Positions 1-8,773 of a DNA stretch of 64,000 nt are shown in pieces. The stretch is from Mycolicibacterium pyrenivorans (lineage in GTDB: Bacteria; Actinomycetota; Actinomycetes; Mycobacteriales; Mycobacteriaceae). Made by a program: the position numbers and the translations under genes. A model generated the notes under the pieces. That model was not told where the DNA came from. It did not search any database and saw only the letters and a list, made by a program, of their open reading frames with translations. The stretch's first letter is position 1; the number at the start of each line of letters is the position of its first letter. The stretch spans positions 1 to 64,000 of the forward strand of contig NZ_JACKSH010000018.1 in assembly GCF_025821625.1 (NCBI RefSeq), in the 5' to 3' direction.

Positions 1-312
1 GGCCATCATCTGATCCCGCACAACGGCCCACCCCGACTCCAAAGCGCACAACCGAATTCGCCCCCACGCCGAGGGTCGATCGGTGAATCAAGGTTAAGGG
101 CCTACCTGGCGCTGAGCGTCCAAGACGACGCCGTGTTCAGCCAGCTTGCGGTGCCGATCGCGGTGGTGCTGTGGCTCTACATCACCGCGTTCGCGGTGCT
201 GCTGGGCGCCGAGTTGAACGCCGAGATCGAGAGGATGTGGCCGCATGAGGACCATCCGTGGCGGCTGCGCCGGCGCAGAAGAAGGCCAGCGCCGGCCGGG
301 CCCCCCGGGTAA
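1..312 (+). pseudogene. YihY/BrkB-family membrane protein, C-terminal remnant
   Basis: Reading frame open from the window edge to TAA at 310-312. The last ~60 codons give a hydrophobic helix followed by LLGAELNAEIERMW, the typical C-terminal end of YihY/virulence factor BrkB membrane proteins, and then an Arg/Pro-rich tail. The codons before about position 100 read as polar, Pro-rich sequence that does not look like the preceding YihY helices. Either the gene is truncated by a rearrangement near 90-105 or a frameshift lies there. The gene also runs off the window. Role of the family is unclear. Family call fairly sure, pseudogene status an inference. Confidence 0.5.
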
Positions 313-317
313 CCCAC

Positions 318-737
318 TCAGCGGTTGCGCGCGGCCTCGCGGCGGTTGGCCTTCTTGATCGCGTCGACCAGTTCGCCTTTGTTCATCTTCGAGCGTTGCG
401 GGATGTCGAGCTTGCGCGCGACCCGCGTCAGGTGCTTTTTGGTCGCGTTCGCGTTGACCCCTTCAGCGCTCTCGCCATTGGGGTTCGGACCACCGCTGCG
501 TGCACGTTCGTCGGACGGCCCCTTTTTGGGTTTCTTCTCCCACCGGTCGCCGACCTTCTCGAACTTGCGCTTCAGCGCGCTGTAGGCGACCCGGTGGGCA
601 CGCTCGGGGTCGCCGTACTCCTTCTCCGCGGCGTCGTGGGCTTTCGCGAACGTGCGCTGAGCCTTCTTCCCGGACTTCCGCAGCGGGCGGGGCAGCTCGC
701 TCTTCTTCGGCTTGCCGCTCTTCTTGGTCATCGGCAT
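318..737 (-). CDS. ChaB-family protein with C-terminal Rho_N/SAP-like domain
   Basis: About 139 residues. Residues ~10-70 (LPRPLRKSGKKAQRTF, then the AHRVAYSALKRKFEKVGDRWEKK block) match the ChaB fold. A Gly/Pro/Asn linker follows, then a C-terminal helix pair (KKHLTRVARKLDIPQRSKMNKGELVDAI) resembling Rho N-terminal/SAP-like nucleic-acid-binding domains. Very basic. The start at 737 is chosen because GAGGAG lies 6-7 nt upstream; the ATG six codons earlier lies upstream of that Shine-Dalgarno. ChaB was named as a cation transport regulator, but the basic, DNA-binding-like tail suggests a nucleoid or stress role here. A SigF-type promoter lies at 841-864. Confidence 0.75.
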   Translation of the reverse strand: MPMTKKSGKPKKSELPRPLRKSGKKAQRTFAKAHDAAEKEYGDPERAHRVAYSALKRKFEKVGDRWEKKPKKGPSDERARSGGPNPNGESAEGVNANATKKHLTRVARKLDIPQRSKMNKGELVDAIKKANRREAARNR

Positions 738-840
738 CGTGATCGCTCCTCGCATCAGTCGCTCGTCAGACTGCCGTGTTTCGTCAAGCAGCGGCCGCCG
801 AGACGGACATGTGCGATAGCCGTGGCGGCTACGAGTGTGG

Positions 841-864
841 TACCCGATGTCCCCGCAGCGAAAC
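841..864 (-). promoter_or_regulatory. SigF-type promoter for the ChaB-like gene
   Basis: On the minus strand GTTT (864-861), a 15-nt spacer, then GGGTA (845-841), matching the mycobacterial SigF pattern GTTT-N15-17-GGGTA. It would give a leader of about 100 nt to the start at 737. Motif match only. Confidence 0.45.
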
Positions 865-1009
865 TCTGCACGGCCCAGGACCGGCGCCGCGCCCGGTGCG
901 TCAGGCCTTTCCGAGGCCTTCGGACCCTAACCCCGGGAGGCTTCAGTGGAAAAGATGAACAGATGGGGAATAGCCACGATCCGAGAGCGTCGCAGGAGAG
1001 TCGATTTCC

Positions 1010-1834
1010 ATGAGACCCTGGGAGTCTGCCGCTCTTCGCCGGCGCGGCGGCAGCGGAGTGAGGAAGCACCGTCTTCTTGGCATGATGACCGTGGCCGCGC
1101 TCATTTCCGCCTGTGGCGCCGACTTCCCGGTGCATGCGCAACCGTCCGACTTGGGCTGCCAGCAGGCGTTTTCAAGCATCACCGACATGCGCAGCTCGTT
1201 GGCATTGCCGCCTTACTTCTCGGAAAGCAATCCGGTGAAGCGTGGCGGTGAGTTCGATCCAAACCGGTACTTTGAAGCGTTCACCCACCTCAAGATGCGG
1301 GATGGCTACATGCTGGACTGGGTTTATCACCAAGATGGCATGGGCGGTTACCCGGTCCTGTACGCCCGGCCGGTGGAGCAGCCGCCCTTTGTCGACGAAA
1401 GCTCCTTCGAGGCCGTTGCCGACCATCCTGACTACCTCGAATTCGTTGAGCCGCAGGACAGTTCGGAAGGCTATTTCGAGTACGCCGCCTTCGCGATGAC
1501 GGCCAACCAGTTCTATCTGGACTGGCATGCCAATTACAACGATTGGCAGGTGGTCTGCGGAATCGAGGACGTGGACGAGATCATCCAGTCGCTCGACGAT
1601 GACGACTTTCCGGGCCGACCGATGACTGCCCGACAACAACAGGACGCGCGAGCGATTGTGACCCCACACTCTGCGGTCGTCATTGATTCCGAGACCGCCA
1701 CGGTCACCATGCTGGTATTCACCAAGTGGGGCGGCTTCTACCGCCGCACGCTCGTCATCGACCGGGCGACCCATTCAATATTGGACGAGCAGGACCAACC
1801 GCTTGTCGAATATGACTGCGGGATCGCGTTTTAG
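1010..1834 (+). CDS. putative lipoprotein of unknown function
   Basis: 274 residues. The N-terminus has a basic region and a short hydrophobic stretch ending in a lipobox (LISAC, Cys35), so the mature protein is probably lipid-anchored outside the membrane. AGGAG lies about 9 nt before ATG 1010; a GTG at codon 17 would leave a more standard signal peptide. The mature part is acidic, rich in aromatic residues and has several Cys, with no catalytic motif I recognise. Convergent with the PE-PPE gene downstream. Function unknown. Confidence 0.7.
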   Translation: MRPWESAALRRRGGSGVRKHRLLGMMTVAALISACGADFPVHAQPSDLGCQQAFSSITDMRSSLALPPYFSESNPVKRGGEFDPNRYFEAFTHLKMRDGYMLDWVYHQDGMGGYPVLYARPVEQPPFVDESSFEAVADHPDYLEFVEPQDSSEGYFEYAAFAMTANQFYLDWHANYNDWQVVCGIEDVDEIIQSLDDDDFPGRPMTARQQQDARAIVTPHSAVVIDSETATVTMLVFTKWGGFYRRTLVIDRATHSILDEQDQPLVEYDCGIAF

Positions 1835-1863
1835 CCGAGCCTGGCGGGGCGATGAAGTGGAGG

Positions 1864-3438
1864 TCAGGCGTCATCGTCGGAAGCACTCGTGCTGGCGGAT
1901 GAATCCACCACGGAATCCGTCGTTTCGGATTCTGCCGGCCGCTTCGGTTCCGGGTGATCGTTGGGTCGACTCATCGAGTCCCCGTCGGGCCGTTCGGCCT
2001 GGAGCGCATCGTCTAGCGCCAGGCTGGTCAGCGTCGTTGCGTCTGCAGTCGTCGACGTAGCGAACGCGGGGGTATTCGCATCCAAACTGTCCGCGCTGTC
2101 CGGCTCAGCCTCATGTGGCGTCGTCGGACTCAGCGAGGCGTCGTCAAGCGGCGCTGCTGCCGATACGGGTGCTGGGCTCGCTGCATCGGGGCCCGCCACG
2201 TTCGGTGATGTTGTTTCGGTGTCCGATGTAATCGAAGCAACGGGTGCGGCGACCGGGGGAGCCACGTACGGCGTCGGGTCGCCGTACGGGTCGACGGCTC
2301 CCGTGTACACCGGGGGTCCCCCAACACCAAAGGGGCTGTTCGGGACCTGGGTATGGAAAGGCCGATCGGCGGGATCGCCGGTGATGTAGCTGATCGCGTC
2401 GTCCCATCCGGTCGGAATCGCTACGGCGAAATCGAACGCGGCGCGGATCAGGTTGGGAATGTAGAAGTACTTGGCCGGTGTCGGCAACCCGGGGTTGATC
2501 GTCCGGTCGTATCCGGTTTCGATCAACACGCGCATTGCCGGATCCAGGGCGATGGCCAGCGGACGCCCAACCCACGGCATGTAAGTCAACGGGATGAGTA
2601 GCGGGACGACGGGCGCCGGAATCAGGTAGTAGGTGGTGTCCTGGAACTGCCCCTGAAGTTGGGGAGTGCCGGCGCCGAAGTAGTCGTAATGCAGGAATGT
2701 CGTCCCCATGAGCGCATTGATGTCAGCCAGCAGGTTGAAAGGATTGGTGGGGAAGTCAGTCCAGCCGTCGTATTGACGCGCGATATCGACGGTCGTCAGG
2801 GGGGCCTGCTGCGACGAGTACGTCGGTGTCGCACCGTTGAAAGTCACCCCGAAGAAGGGGATATATGCGCCCACGAAGCGTTCGAGGATGCCGCCGTTAG
2901 GCCGATTGGGATTGGCCAGCATCATGAAGCTCACGGTCGAGGCCGCGGGATGAGCAATCAGTTGGAGCTTCTGTTTGCTCGCGATCGTGGAGCTTTCCGA
3001 ATACGCGTAGACCACATACGAGCCATCACTCACCGTCAGGGGTCCGGTTTCGGTATATGGGGAGACCGTCACCGTACAGGCGTCGCCGCGGATGCAATCG
3101 TTGAGATTCGCTTGCCCCACGGCGACAGACTCATCGAAGGTCAGGTCGAAAATGCCGGTGATGAACTTGAACTGCTCGGGGGTGTAGACCGCGATGAGAG
3201 AACATGTCGCGCCACACAACCCGCTGGGGGCGATGTAAACGTTGTCGGCGGAATCGACGTAGTCGGTGATGAACTCTGTCGTGTCCTGCGGCACGCTCAG
3301 CGGATGCGAGGAGCCGCCCATGATGAGCGCGGTCCCGGCGAGGGCCAGTGCGGAGGTGAAGACCGATGCGACCGTGAGCAGCATGGTGACGACGATCGCG
3401 AGGATCGCCACGGTCGCCGAGACGCTGCTACGTCGCAT
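1864..3438 (-). CDS. secreted PE-PPE-domain hydrolase-like protein
   Basis: 524 residues. N-terminal hydrophobic segment (residues ~7-40) acts as signal or anchor. The central ~270 residues resemble the PE-PPE domain (PF08237), a serine alpha/beta hydrolase fold; YAYSESS has the expected Ser-x-Ser elbow arrangement. The last ~100 residues are low-complexity Ser/Thr/Ala/Asp with almost no hydrophobic core. GGGGAG 6 nt before ATG 3438 sets the start; the upstream in-frame extension is rejected. No PE or PPE N-terminal domain is present. Likely cell-envelope esterase or lipase; substrate unknown. Spacing of 182 bp to the upstream R2lox gene suggests its own promoter. Confidence 0.7.
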   Translation of the reverse strand: MRRSSVSATVAILAIVVTMLLTVASVFTSALALAGTALIMGGSSHPLSVPQDTTEFITDYVDSADNVYIAPSGLCGATCSLIAVYTPEQFKFITGIFDLTFDESVAVGQANLNDCIRGDACTVTVSPYTETGPLTVSDGSYVVYAYSESSTIASKQKLQLIAHPAASTVSFMMLANPNRPNGGILERFVGAYIPFFGVTFNGATPTYSSQQAPLTTVDIARQYDGWTDFPTNPFNLLADINALMGTTFLHYDYFGAGTPQLQGQFQDTTYYLIPAPVVPLLIPLTYMPWVGRPLAIALDPAMRVLIETGYDRTINPGLPTPAKYFYIPNLIRAAFDFAVAIPTGWDDAISYITGDPADRPFHTQVPNSPFGVGGPPVYTGAVDPYGDPTPYVAPPVAAPVASITSDTETTSPNVAGPDAASPAPVSAAAPLDDASLSPTTPHEAEPDSADSLDANTPAFATSTTADATTLTSLALDDALQAERPDGDSMSRPNDHPEPKRPAESETTDSVVDSSASTSASDDDA

Positions 3439-3620
3439 GGTCCACTCCCCAGTAGGCTTCTCGACTTTCGACCTGAGTGTGGCTGCAGAGTCAGCCAAGA
3501 CGAAGAGACTTTGGTCCCGACCCGGAGTGACGTCAGTAGTCAAGCCGCCAGCAGGGACACGCTGGACCAAGCGAGCGAACCCGCGCGGTCAGCAAAGCAC
3601 AAGAACGGCGCGGCGGCGTG

Positions 3621-4559
3621 TCAGGCCGATGCGGCCAGGGCCTGGCTGTCCTCGGCGGCGAAGGTGTCCTCCAACTGCAGTGGCGAGTAATCGATGTCGA
3701 TCTCGGCCAGGGGGCGGCCCCGTGCGCTGCTGATCGTTCCGAACCGGCGCATGCCCTTGTCAGCGGCGTACTGCTGGAACTCGTCCATGGTGAAATCGAA
3801 CGGGATCTCGTCATAGAGGGCGAACGCATCGACGGTGTTCTGCAGGGCGAGCGGAATCAGTTCGTTCATCCGGGATTCGAACACCGCCCAGTTCGAATCG
3901 TCGGCGGCGACGTGGCGCCGACAGGTGAAGGTGCCCCACGCCATGTGGCGTCGCTCGTCGTCACCGATGCGGCGCACCAGCTCCTGCATCCCCGGCAGGA
4001 TGCCACGGTCCACGCAAATCCGGTGCCACGCATAGTATCCCGTCAACGCCATCATGCCTTCGATGACGTGGTTGTAGGTCACCGAAGCCCGCACCTGCGC
4101 CTCAGCCGACGGGTCAGTGGCCAATGCGTCCAGCGATCGGGGCAGCTCGTCGTAGAACATCTGCCGATACGACGGGAGGTCGTCGAGATAGCACTGAAGG
4201 TCGCCGGTCATACCGACGGCGTCGAGCCACAGCCGGAACACCTGAGTGTGCTTGGCCTCCTCGAAGGCGAACTGGGTCAGATACATTTCGTCTCCGAGTC
4301 TCCCCTCGGCCCGCATCGCGGCCATGAACGGCTGGATGTCCTGGGTGACCGCTTCCTCGCCGGCGATGAACTGGGCGCACAACCGGGTGGCCCACTCCCG
4401 TTCCAACTCCGACAGGGATTCCCAGTCGGCGCGGTCGCGGGAGAAATCGATGTCGGCCGGGTTCCAGAACTTGGCGTTGCCGCCGGCGAAGAGCTTCAGG
4501 GGCATGCTGTCCCAGTTGAGCCCACCCGCGACCAATGATTCCGAATGTGTTCTGGCCAT
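3621..4559 (-). CDS. R2-like ligand-binding oxidase (R2lox)
   Basis: 312 residues, homologous to M. tuberculosis Rv0233. R2lox is a ferritin-like Mn/Fe protein related to ribonucleotide reductase R2 but acting as an oxidase with a bound fatty-acid-like ligand. The metal ligands fall at the same numbers I recall for the M. tuberculosis protein: Glu68, Glu101, His104, Glu167, Glu202, His205. The Val71/Tyr162 ether-crosslink pair is also present, so the enzyme should be active. It is not a true class I RNR beta subunit: no nrdA partner lies nearby. It sits 12 bp downstream of a TetR gene on the same strand, so the two are probably one transcript, as for Rv0232-Rv0233. Confidence 0.9.
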   Translation of the reverse strand: MARTHSESLVAGGLNWDSMPLKLFAGGNAKFWNPADIDFSRDRADWESLSELEREWATRLCAQFIAGEEAVTQDIQPFMAAMRAEGRLGDEMYLTQFAFEEAKHTQVFRLWLDAVGMTGDLQCYLDDLPSYRQMFYDELPRSLDALATDPSAEAQVRASVTYNHVIEGMMALTGYYAWHRICVDRGILPGMQELVRRIGDDERRHMAWGTFTCRRHVAADDSNWAVFESRMNELIPLALQNTVDAFALYDEIPFDFTMDEFQQYAADKGMRRFGTISSARGRPLAEIDIDYSPLQLEDTFAAEDSQALAASA

Positions 4560-4571
4560 GGGTTTTTCCTC

Positions 4572-5243
4572 CTAGGTGGTGGCCGGATGATGAGGATGTA
4601 CAGCAGCCTGGAATGCCGCCGCCAGCGCGGCGACATAGCGGCGCACCGCCAGTGCCGGCTGCTCCGGTGACATCTCGTCGAGTCCCAGAACCGGGTCCAA
4701 GCCCCTCACGTACGGCGCCAGCGCCAGGTGCGGCAGGATCATCAACAGCAGTGAGAGCAGGGTGTCGATGTCGGCGTCCGGGGCCAGGTCGCCGCGGGCG
4801 CGGGCGTCGTGCACCAGTGGTCGCAACACCTCGAGGTAATGGCGGTGGGTCACCGCCCGCACGCTCACCCGCGCGTCGGCGTCGACCTCGAAACTCGCTG
4901 CGGCGTGCAACGAGCGCTCACGCGGATGTTCCGCGAAGTAGGCGACCCATACGTCGAGCAGGTCGGTGAGGAACTCGAAGAACGGCCTGCCGGCGTCGAG
5001 TTCGCGGATCCGGTCCTCCATGTGGGCCCGCACGCGCTGGCTGGAGACATCGGAGATGAAGGCGTAGAGGTCACGCTTGTCGGCGAAGTACTGGAACAGG
5101 CTGCCTTTGGCGACTCCGGCGCGTCGGGCGATGACGTTCAGGCTGCCGCGGGAGAAGCCGTGTGCGGCGAACTCCGTCTCCGCAGCGGCGACCACCGCTG
5201 CGCGGCGTTCCCCATCGAGACGGGCCCATGTCACCGTCGGCAT
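4572..5243 (-). CDS. TetR-family regulator of the R2lox operon
   Basis: 223 residues. N-terminal helix-turn-helix (residues ~15-55, ending GSLFQYFADKRDLYAF) is typical of TetR; the C-terminal ligand domain is helical and hydrophobic. Start at ATG 5243; in-frame sequence further upstream runs through the operator and is not coding. A perfect 9-bp inverted repeat (5260-5278) lies 16 nt before the start codon, which fits autorepression. R2lox binds long-chain fatty acid, so a lipid effector is a reasonable guess, but that is inference. Confidence 0.9.
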   Translation of the reverse strand: MPTVTWARLDGERRAAVVAAAETEFAAHGFSRGSLNVIARRAGVAKGSLFQYFADKRDLYAFISDVSSQRVRAHMEDRIRELDAGRPFFEFLTDLLDVWVAYFAEHPRERSLHAAASFEVDADARVSVRAVTHRHYLEVLRPLVHDARARGDLAPDADIDTLLSLLLMILPHLALAPYVRGLDPVLGLDEMSPEQPALAVRRYVAALAAAFQAAVHPHHPATT

Positions 5244-5259
5244 CAAGCCTCCACGTCGT

Positions 5260-5278
5260 ATATGACCACTGGTCATAT
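5260..5278. promoter_or_regulatory. perfect palindromic TetR operator
   Basis: ATATGACCA, one central C, then TGGTCATAT: a 19-bp inverted repeat with no mismatch, immediately upstream of the TetR-R2lox operon. Position and symmetry are those of an autoregulatory TetR site. Confidence 0.75.
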
Positions 5279-5359
5279 TACTGTGATCCACGCCATAGTC
5301 AACGGTCGTCGGACCGAAACAGGTCGAGGGCGGCACGCGAACCTCGCGCGGTGGGACCG

Positions 5360-7222
5360 TCAGGGCTTGAAGAGAATCCCGTCGTCCGACGCCGCCTTCA
5401 TCAGCTGGGGAATCGTCAGGGCCCCGTAGCCGGTGTGGACCGGTCCCCGAGAGGTGCCCAGCCACGTCACCATGCCGGGGTCGGGCGCGACGTCCAGGTG
5501 ATAGGCCTGCACCCCGGGCAGGTGGTACTGGAAGAAGTTCCCGAGGAAGTCCACCAGGAAGATGATGCTGCCGATCAGGCTCCTGCCCCACAGCGCCGAT
5601 GCGTTGTACAGCGGCGTCATCGCAGCCGGCTCGCCGATCATCACGATCGGGCCGTAGTGCGGTTTGGAGCCGCCCCCGGGCACGTAGGCCGGCATGAACG
5701 GTTGCAGGCCGGGCAGGTCGGTGGACATGTACGGCGCCGTGCTCCCGTAGGTGCCGATGTTGACGAACATCGAGTCGGAGCCGTTGCCCGGGACGATGGT
5801 GTTGATGCCTGGAGCCTCGAACCCGATACCGGCGAGGCCGATCTGCTGCGCAACGTATTGGGCCTCCCAGCCCCCGAGCGAATGACCCGTGACGAAGATG
5901 TCTTCGGAACCGTAGCCCTGCAGAGCCGCCGCGGCCTGCACCCGCTGAGCGAATCGGAGCGCATCGTAGAACGCCCACGGTGTCGTGCGCGTGAAGATGA
6001 CCTGCAGGTCGGCAAGAACCTGACTGATCGTGATGAGCGGGTTGAACAGCAGATGCGACCCGCCTGTCGTGCCCTGGTAGGCGATGATGACCTGCCCCTC
6101 CGGGGTCACCCAGGCCCTGCCCACCATGCCCGAGAATATGTTGGTGGAGACCACCTGGAATCCGTTGACGGTGAACGGCACCAACCCACCGGGGGTTGAT
6201 CCGAGCACATATCCGGCCGCGGACGCGTTGAGGAACTGGGCCACCGTCGGCGTCGGTGCCGTCGTCGGACCGTCATAGGTCAGGGTCGGCACCGCCGGCA
6301 GCACGGGCGGCGTTCGGTCCAGCCCGAACAGCCGCTCCAGTTCCCGGAACGCCGCGAACAACAAGTTGTTGATCGGCTCGAAGTTGATGGGACTCTGGGG
6401 GCTGCTCGCCGACTCGGTCAGGTCGAACACCTGCAGCAGCACGTTGATCATGCGGCCAGGCAGTTGCAGCAGCTCGGCGAGCGGCGACAACGGTTGCGGC
6501 GCAGTGGGAGTCGCCTCCTCGACCGCGGTCTCACTTGTGACCGCGACGAGCGCCGACGTCGAGGTGTCCGCCTGCGTCGCTACCGATGGTTCGGCGAGCA
6601 CTAGCTGCGCGCTGGGGACCTCGATGGTCAGAAGCCGGGCTGCCGGGGAGGGTGCCGCTTCTGGGCGGCCGACCGGGTGCTCATCGCGGTCGGGCTCCGC
6701 CTCCGCCGCGACGCCACCCTGCCCCGTGGTCGAATCTACTTCCGCGACATCATCATCCGGAATGACGGATTCGCTGGAGGGGGAACCAGCAGGTGGAGCC
6801 TGCTCGTGGAGATCCTCGGGCGTGGTCGCGGACTCGGGCTCGACTGGGTCGGCAACCTCGCCTTGTGGGCCTGCGGTGTCGGAGGAGTCGTCGGCGTCGG
6901 ATGCGTCGGCGTCGGCGGCGGTCTCGGCGTCAGAGATCTCGGCGTCGGGATCCGCGTCATCCCCCTGGGGTCCCGCCGTCTCGGGCTCGTCCTGACCGTT
7001 CGCGCCTTCGCCGGGGTCCGACGGCGCGTCGTCCTTCTCGGCCTCGCCACTGACAGGATTGTCGGAACCGGCGGTCGCTCTGGAGGTCGAAGTGGAGCCG
7101 GTGGAGTCGGCCCATGCCACGACCGGCGCCGGCGTGACCACAAGTCCCACCCAGAGCGCCATCGCGGCGATGCCGTAGCGAAGCGGCCTGACCATTCGAC
7201 GTGGTTCCTCGACACCGTCCAT
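5360..7222 (-). CDS. large secreted class 3 lipase-like protein
   Basis: 620 residues. Signal peptide at residues ~12-40. Residues ~40-245 are a low-complexity acidic stretch rich in Asp, Glu, Ala, Ser and Pro. The C-terminal ~300 residues carry a lipase-like alpha/beta hydrolase: [11 protein letters not shown] (oxyanion strand, ~378-388) and the nucleophile elbow GHSLGG (446-451, Ser448). Candidate His residues lie at 567 and 575. GGAGGAG 8 nt before ATG 7222 supports the start. Probably exported and acting on lipids at or beyond the cell wall. Like the PE-PPE protein at 1864-3438 it joins a hydrolase to a long disordered segment, but here it is N-terminal. Confidence 0.75.
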   Translation of the reverse strand: MDGVEEPRRMVRPLRYGIAAMALWVGLVVTPAPVVAWADSTGSTSTSRATAGSDNPVSGEAEKDDAPSDPGEGANGQDEPETAGPQGDDADPDAEISDAETAADADASDADDSSDTAGPQGEVADPVEPESATTPEDLHEQAPPAGSPSSESVIPDDDVAEVDSTTGQGGVAAEAEPDRDEHPVGRPEAAPSPAARLLTIEVPSAQLVLAEPSVATQADTSTSALVAVTSETAVEEATPTAPQPLSPLAELLQLPGRMINVLLQVFDLTESASSPQSPINFEPINNLLFAAFRELERLFGLDRTPPVLPAVPTLTYDGPTTAPTPTVAQFLNASAAGYVLGSTPGGLVPFTVNGFQVVSTNIFSGMVGRAWVTPEGQVIIAYQGTTGGSHLLFNPLITISQVLADLQVIFTRTTPWAFYDALRFAQRVQAAAALQGYGSEDIFVTGHSLGGWEAQYVAQQIGLAGIGFEAPGINTIVPGNGSDSMFVNIGTYGSTAPYMSTDLPGLQPFMPAYVPGGGSKPHYGPIVMIGEPAAMTPLYNASALWGRSLIGSIIFLVDFLGNFFQYHLPGVQAYHLDVAPDPGMVTWLGTSRGPVHTGYGALTIPQLMKAASDDGILFKP

Positions 7223-7264
7223 CGCGACGTCTCCTCCTGCACCCGACCGCCATCTGACTTTGAC

Positions 7265-7294
7265 AACATACGATGTCTGTGAGAGAAGTCACAA
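7265..7294 (-). promoter_or_regulatory. promoter of the lipase-like gene
   Basis: Minus strand TTGTGA (7294-7289), 18-nt spacer, TATGTT (7270-7265). Predicted start near 7258 gives a ~36-nt leader with a good Shine-Dalgarno. A CRP-like palindrome overlaps the -35 and spacer. Confidence 0.45.
7278..7293. promoter_or_regulatory. CRP/FNR-family binding site (TGTGA-N6-TCACA)
   Basis: Exact match to the CRP core TGTGA-N6-TCACA, the motif also used by mycobacterial CRP (Rv3676 type). It overlaps the -35 and spacer of the lipase promoter, suggesting repression in that direction, and lies ~90 bp upstream of the nitrobindin-like gene. Confidence 0.6.
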
Positions 7295-7373
7295 TCGGGC
7301 GGCCCACGGCCTCGCTGACGGTCGACGCGTCCACGCTGCCATGGCGCATAACCAGGGCGTAGCCATCCCGCCG

Positions 7374-7379
7374 TACCCT
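7374..7379 (+). promoter_or_regulatory. -10 element TACCCT for a leaderless nitrobindin-like mRNA
   Basis: TACCCT fits TANNNT and ends 6 nt before GTG 7386, the spacing of mycobacterial leaderless transcripts. No clear -35. Confidence 0.35.
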
Positions 7380-7385
7380 GATGTG

Positions 7386-7883
7386 GTGGTCGTCCCCGCT
7401 CCCGAACTGCACCCCGGCGTCGCCGTGCTGGCGCCGCTACTTGGAATTTGGGCCGGAGAGGGTTCGGGGGAATACCCGACGATCGAATCGTTCGGCTACA
7501 CCGAGGAGGTCGCGTTCGGCCACACCGGCAAGCCGTTCCTGGCCTACGTCCAGCGCACGCATGCCGCAGACGACGGGCGGGCCCTGCACATGGAGACCGG
7601 CTACCTGCGCGTGCCCGCCCCGAACCGCATCGAGTGGATCCTCGCCCACCCGACCGGCATCACCGAGATCCAGGAGGGGCCGCTGACCGTCGACGGCGAC
7701 ACGCTGCAAATGGACCTCACCTCGACCGCGATCGGCCGCGCCGAGTCGGCGAAAGAGGTGACGGCCGTTGGCCGTTCGATCCGTCTCAGCGGTGACGTGC
7801 TGACCTACACCCTGGCGATGGCTGCGGTGGGGCAGCCGCTGCAACACCATCTGTCGGCCGTGCTGCGCAGGGTGACGGCCTGA
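7386..7883 (+). CDS. nitrobindin-like haem protein (FABP/THAP4-like barrel)
   Basis: 165 residues from GTG 7386, close to the length I recall for M. tuberculosis Rv2717c (about 164). Shows the family's [17 protein letters not shown] motif near the N-terminus, a central MET-GYLRV strand, and the C-terminal [10 protein letters not shown] segment. That segment carries the His that is the axial haem ligand in nitrobindins. These 10-strand barrels bind ferric haem and are linked to nitric oxide and peroxynitrite chemistry. The start is chosen on length and on the leaderless -10; an ATG at 7341 would add 15 residues without homology or a ribosome site. It stands alone on the plus strand. Confidence 0.8.
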   Translation: MVVPAPELHPGVAVLAPLLGIWAGEGSGEYPTIESFGYTEEVAFGHTGKPFLAYVQRTHAADDGRALHMETGYLRVPAPNRIEWILAHPTGITEIQEGPLTVDGDTLQMDLTSTAIGRAESAKEVTAVGRSIRLSGDVLTYTLAMAAVGQPLQHHLSAVLRRVTA

Positions 7884-7957
7884 TCATCGAACGCGAGGGT
7901 CGCACAACGCTGCGAGACGTCAGCGTGTGCAAAACCCGAGCGCCCTACTGACCTGCA

Positions 7958-8710
7958 TCACGACGCCAGCGAGTTGCCCTCTCGCGGCGCCGATGCCGAC
8001 CCTGATCCTGCCCGGATTCGCGGTCGCAGGCCGTAGTCGTCCGCGCGAAGGGCGATGTCGCCGTAGCTCGTCAGGTCCTGTTCGGTCCCCAGCGTGAGCT
8101 CGGCCGCCGTCTTCGCCTGGAGGAGGGCTATCACCGCCTGCTGATGATGCTCGGTACCGAACGAGGTGAGTGCCAGCGAGAGCTTCCTGTCGACGTACTG
8201 CACCGACCGCTGCAGGTCCACATCGGTCGGCTCGACCGCGCGAGAATCCGTCCGTCGCGCCGATTCGGCGTCGAGCCCGCGGTACCAGCGGTGTCCGAGC
8301 GCGCCAAGGATGCCGGCGCAGACCGGCACCACCACGACTGTGCACATCAAACCCAGAGCATTGTCGAGCGCGATGGCACCCACGATGCCGAGGAGCATCA
8401 GCAGGACGGCGCCGGAGAACAGCTTCACGGCCGCGGGCACCGCTTCGAGCCGACGCCACAACGTTGCGATGACCCGGGCCCCGTACCGGGCAGCGCCTGC
8501 CACGGATCTGGCGATGGCCCCGACTGCCGCGAGCGCGATGTGGCCCGCCTCATCGGCATGCTTGCGGGTCACCGGGGACTTCGGTATCGACCACTTGGGT
8601 CCGGTCGGGCGGTCTGCACTCGCCGGTTCAGCTGCGGGATGCGCGACGGACGGCTCGTTCGACGCTTCGGCCGGCGGATCGATGTTGTTCACATTCGCAT
8701 CAGCAGTCAC
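7958..8710 (-). CDS. membrane protein of unknown function
   Basis: 250 residues. A polar Pro/Ala-rich N-terminus (~1-50) precedes two adjacent hydrophobic helices (residues ~95-140), then a charged C-terminal region with heptad-like helices and a Gly/Ser-rich tail. No family recognised. It lies 63 bp downstream of the lycopene cyclase gene on the same strand and may be cotranscribed, but nothing links it to carotenoids. Confidence 0.55.
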   Translation of the reverse strand: MTADANVNNIDPPAEASNEPSVAHPAAEPASADRPTGPKWSIPKSPVTRKHADEAGHIALAAVGAIARSVAGAARYGARVIATLWRRLEAVPAAVKLFSGAVLLMLLGIVGAIALDNALGLMCTVVVVPVCAGILGALGHRWYRGLDAESARRTDSRAVEPTDVDLQRSVQYVDRKLSLALTSFGTEHHQQAVIALLQAKTAAELTLGTEQDLTSYGDIALRADDYGLRPRIRAGSGSASAPREGNSLAS

Positions 8711-8773
8711 ATCCGTATCATCGCCCAGTTGCCTCGGATGCCGACGCTGGCGCGCCGACGTGTGGCCCTCTGC

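Noticed and set aside
258..1013. Plus-strand open frame covering the ChaB-like gene
   Set aside because: It overlaps a convincing minus-strand gene and has no recognisable features or ribosome site.
3621..4559. Ribonucleotide reductase beta subunit (nrdB) annotation
   Set aside because: The Val71/Tyr162 pair and ligand pattern are those of R2lox, and no nrdA lies nearby.
5244..5978. N-terminal extension of the TetR gene into the upstream region
   Set aside because: It would translate through the palindromic operator and the lipase gene; the HTH begins normally from ATG 5243.
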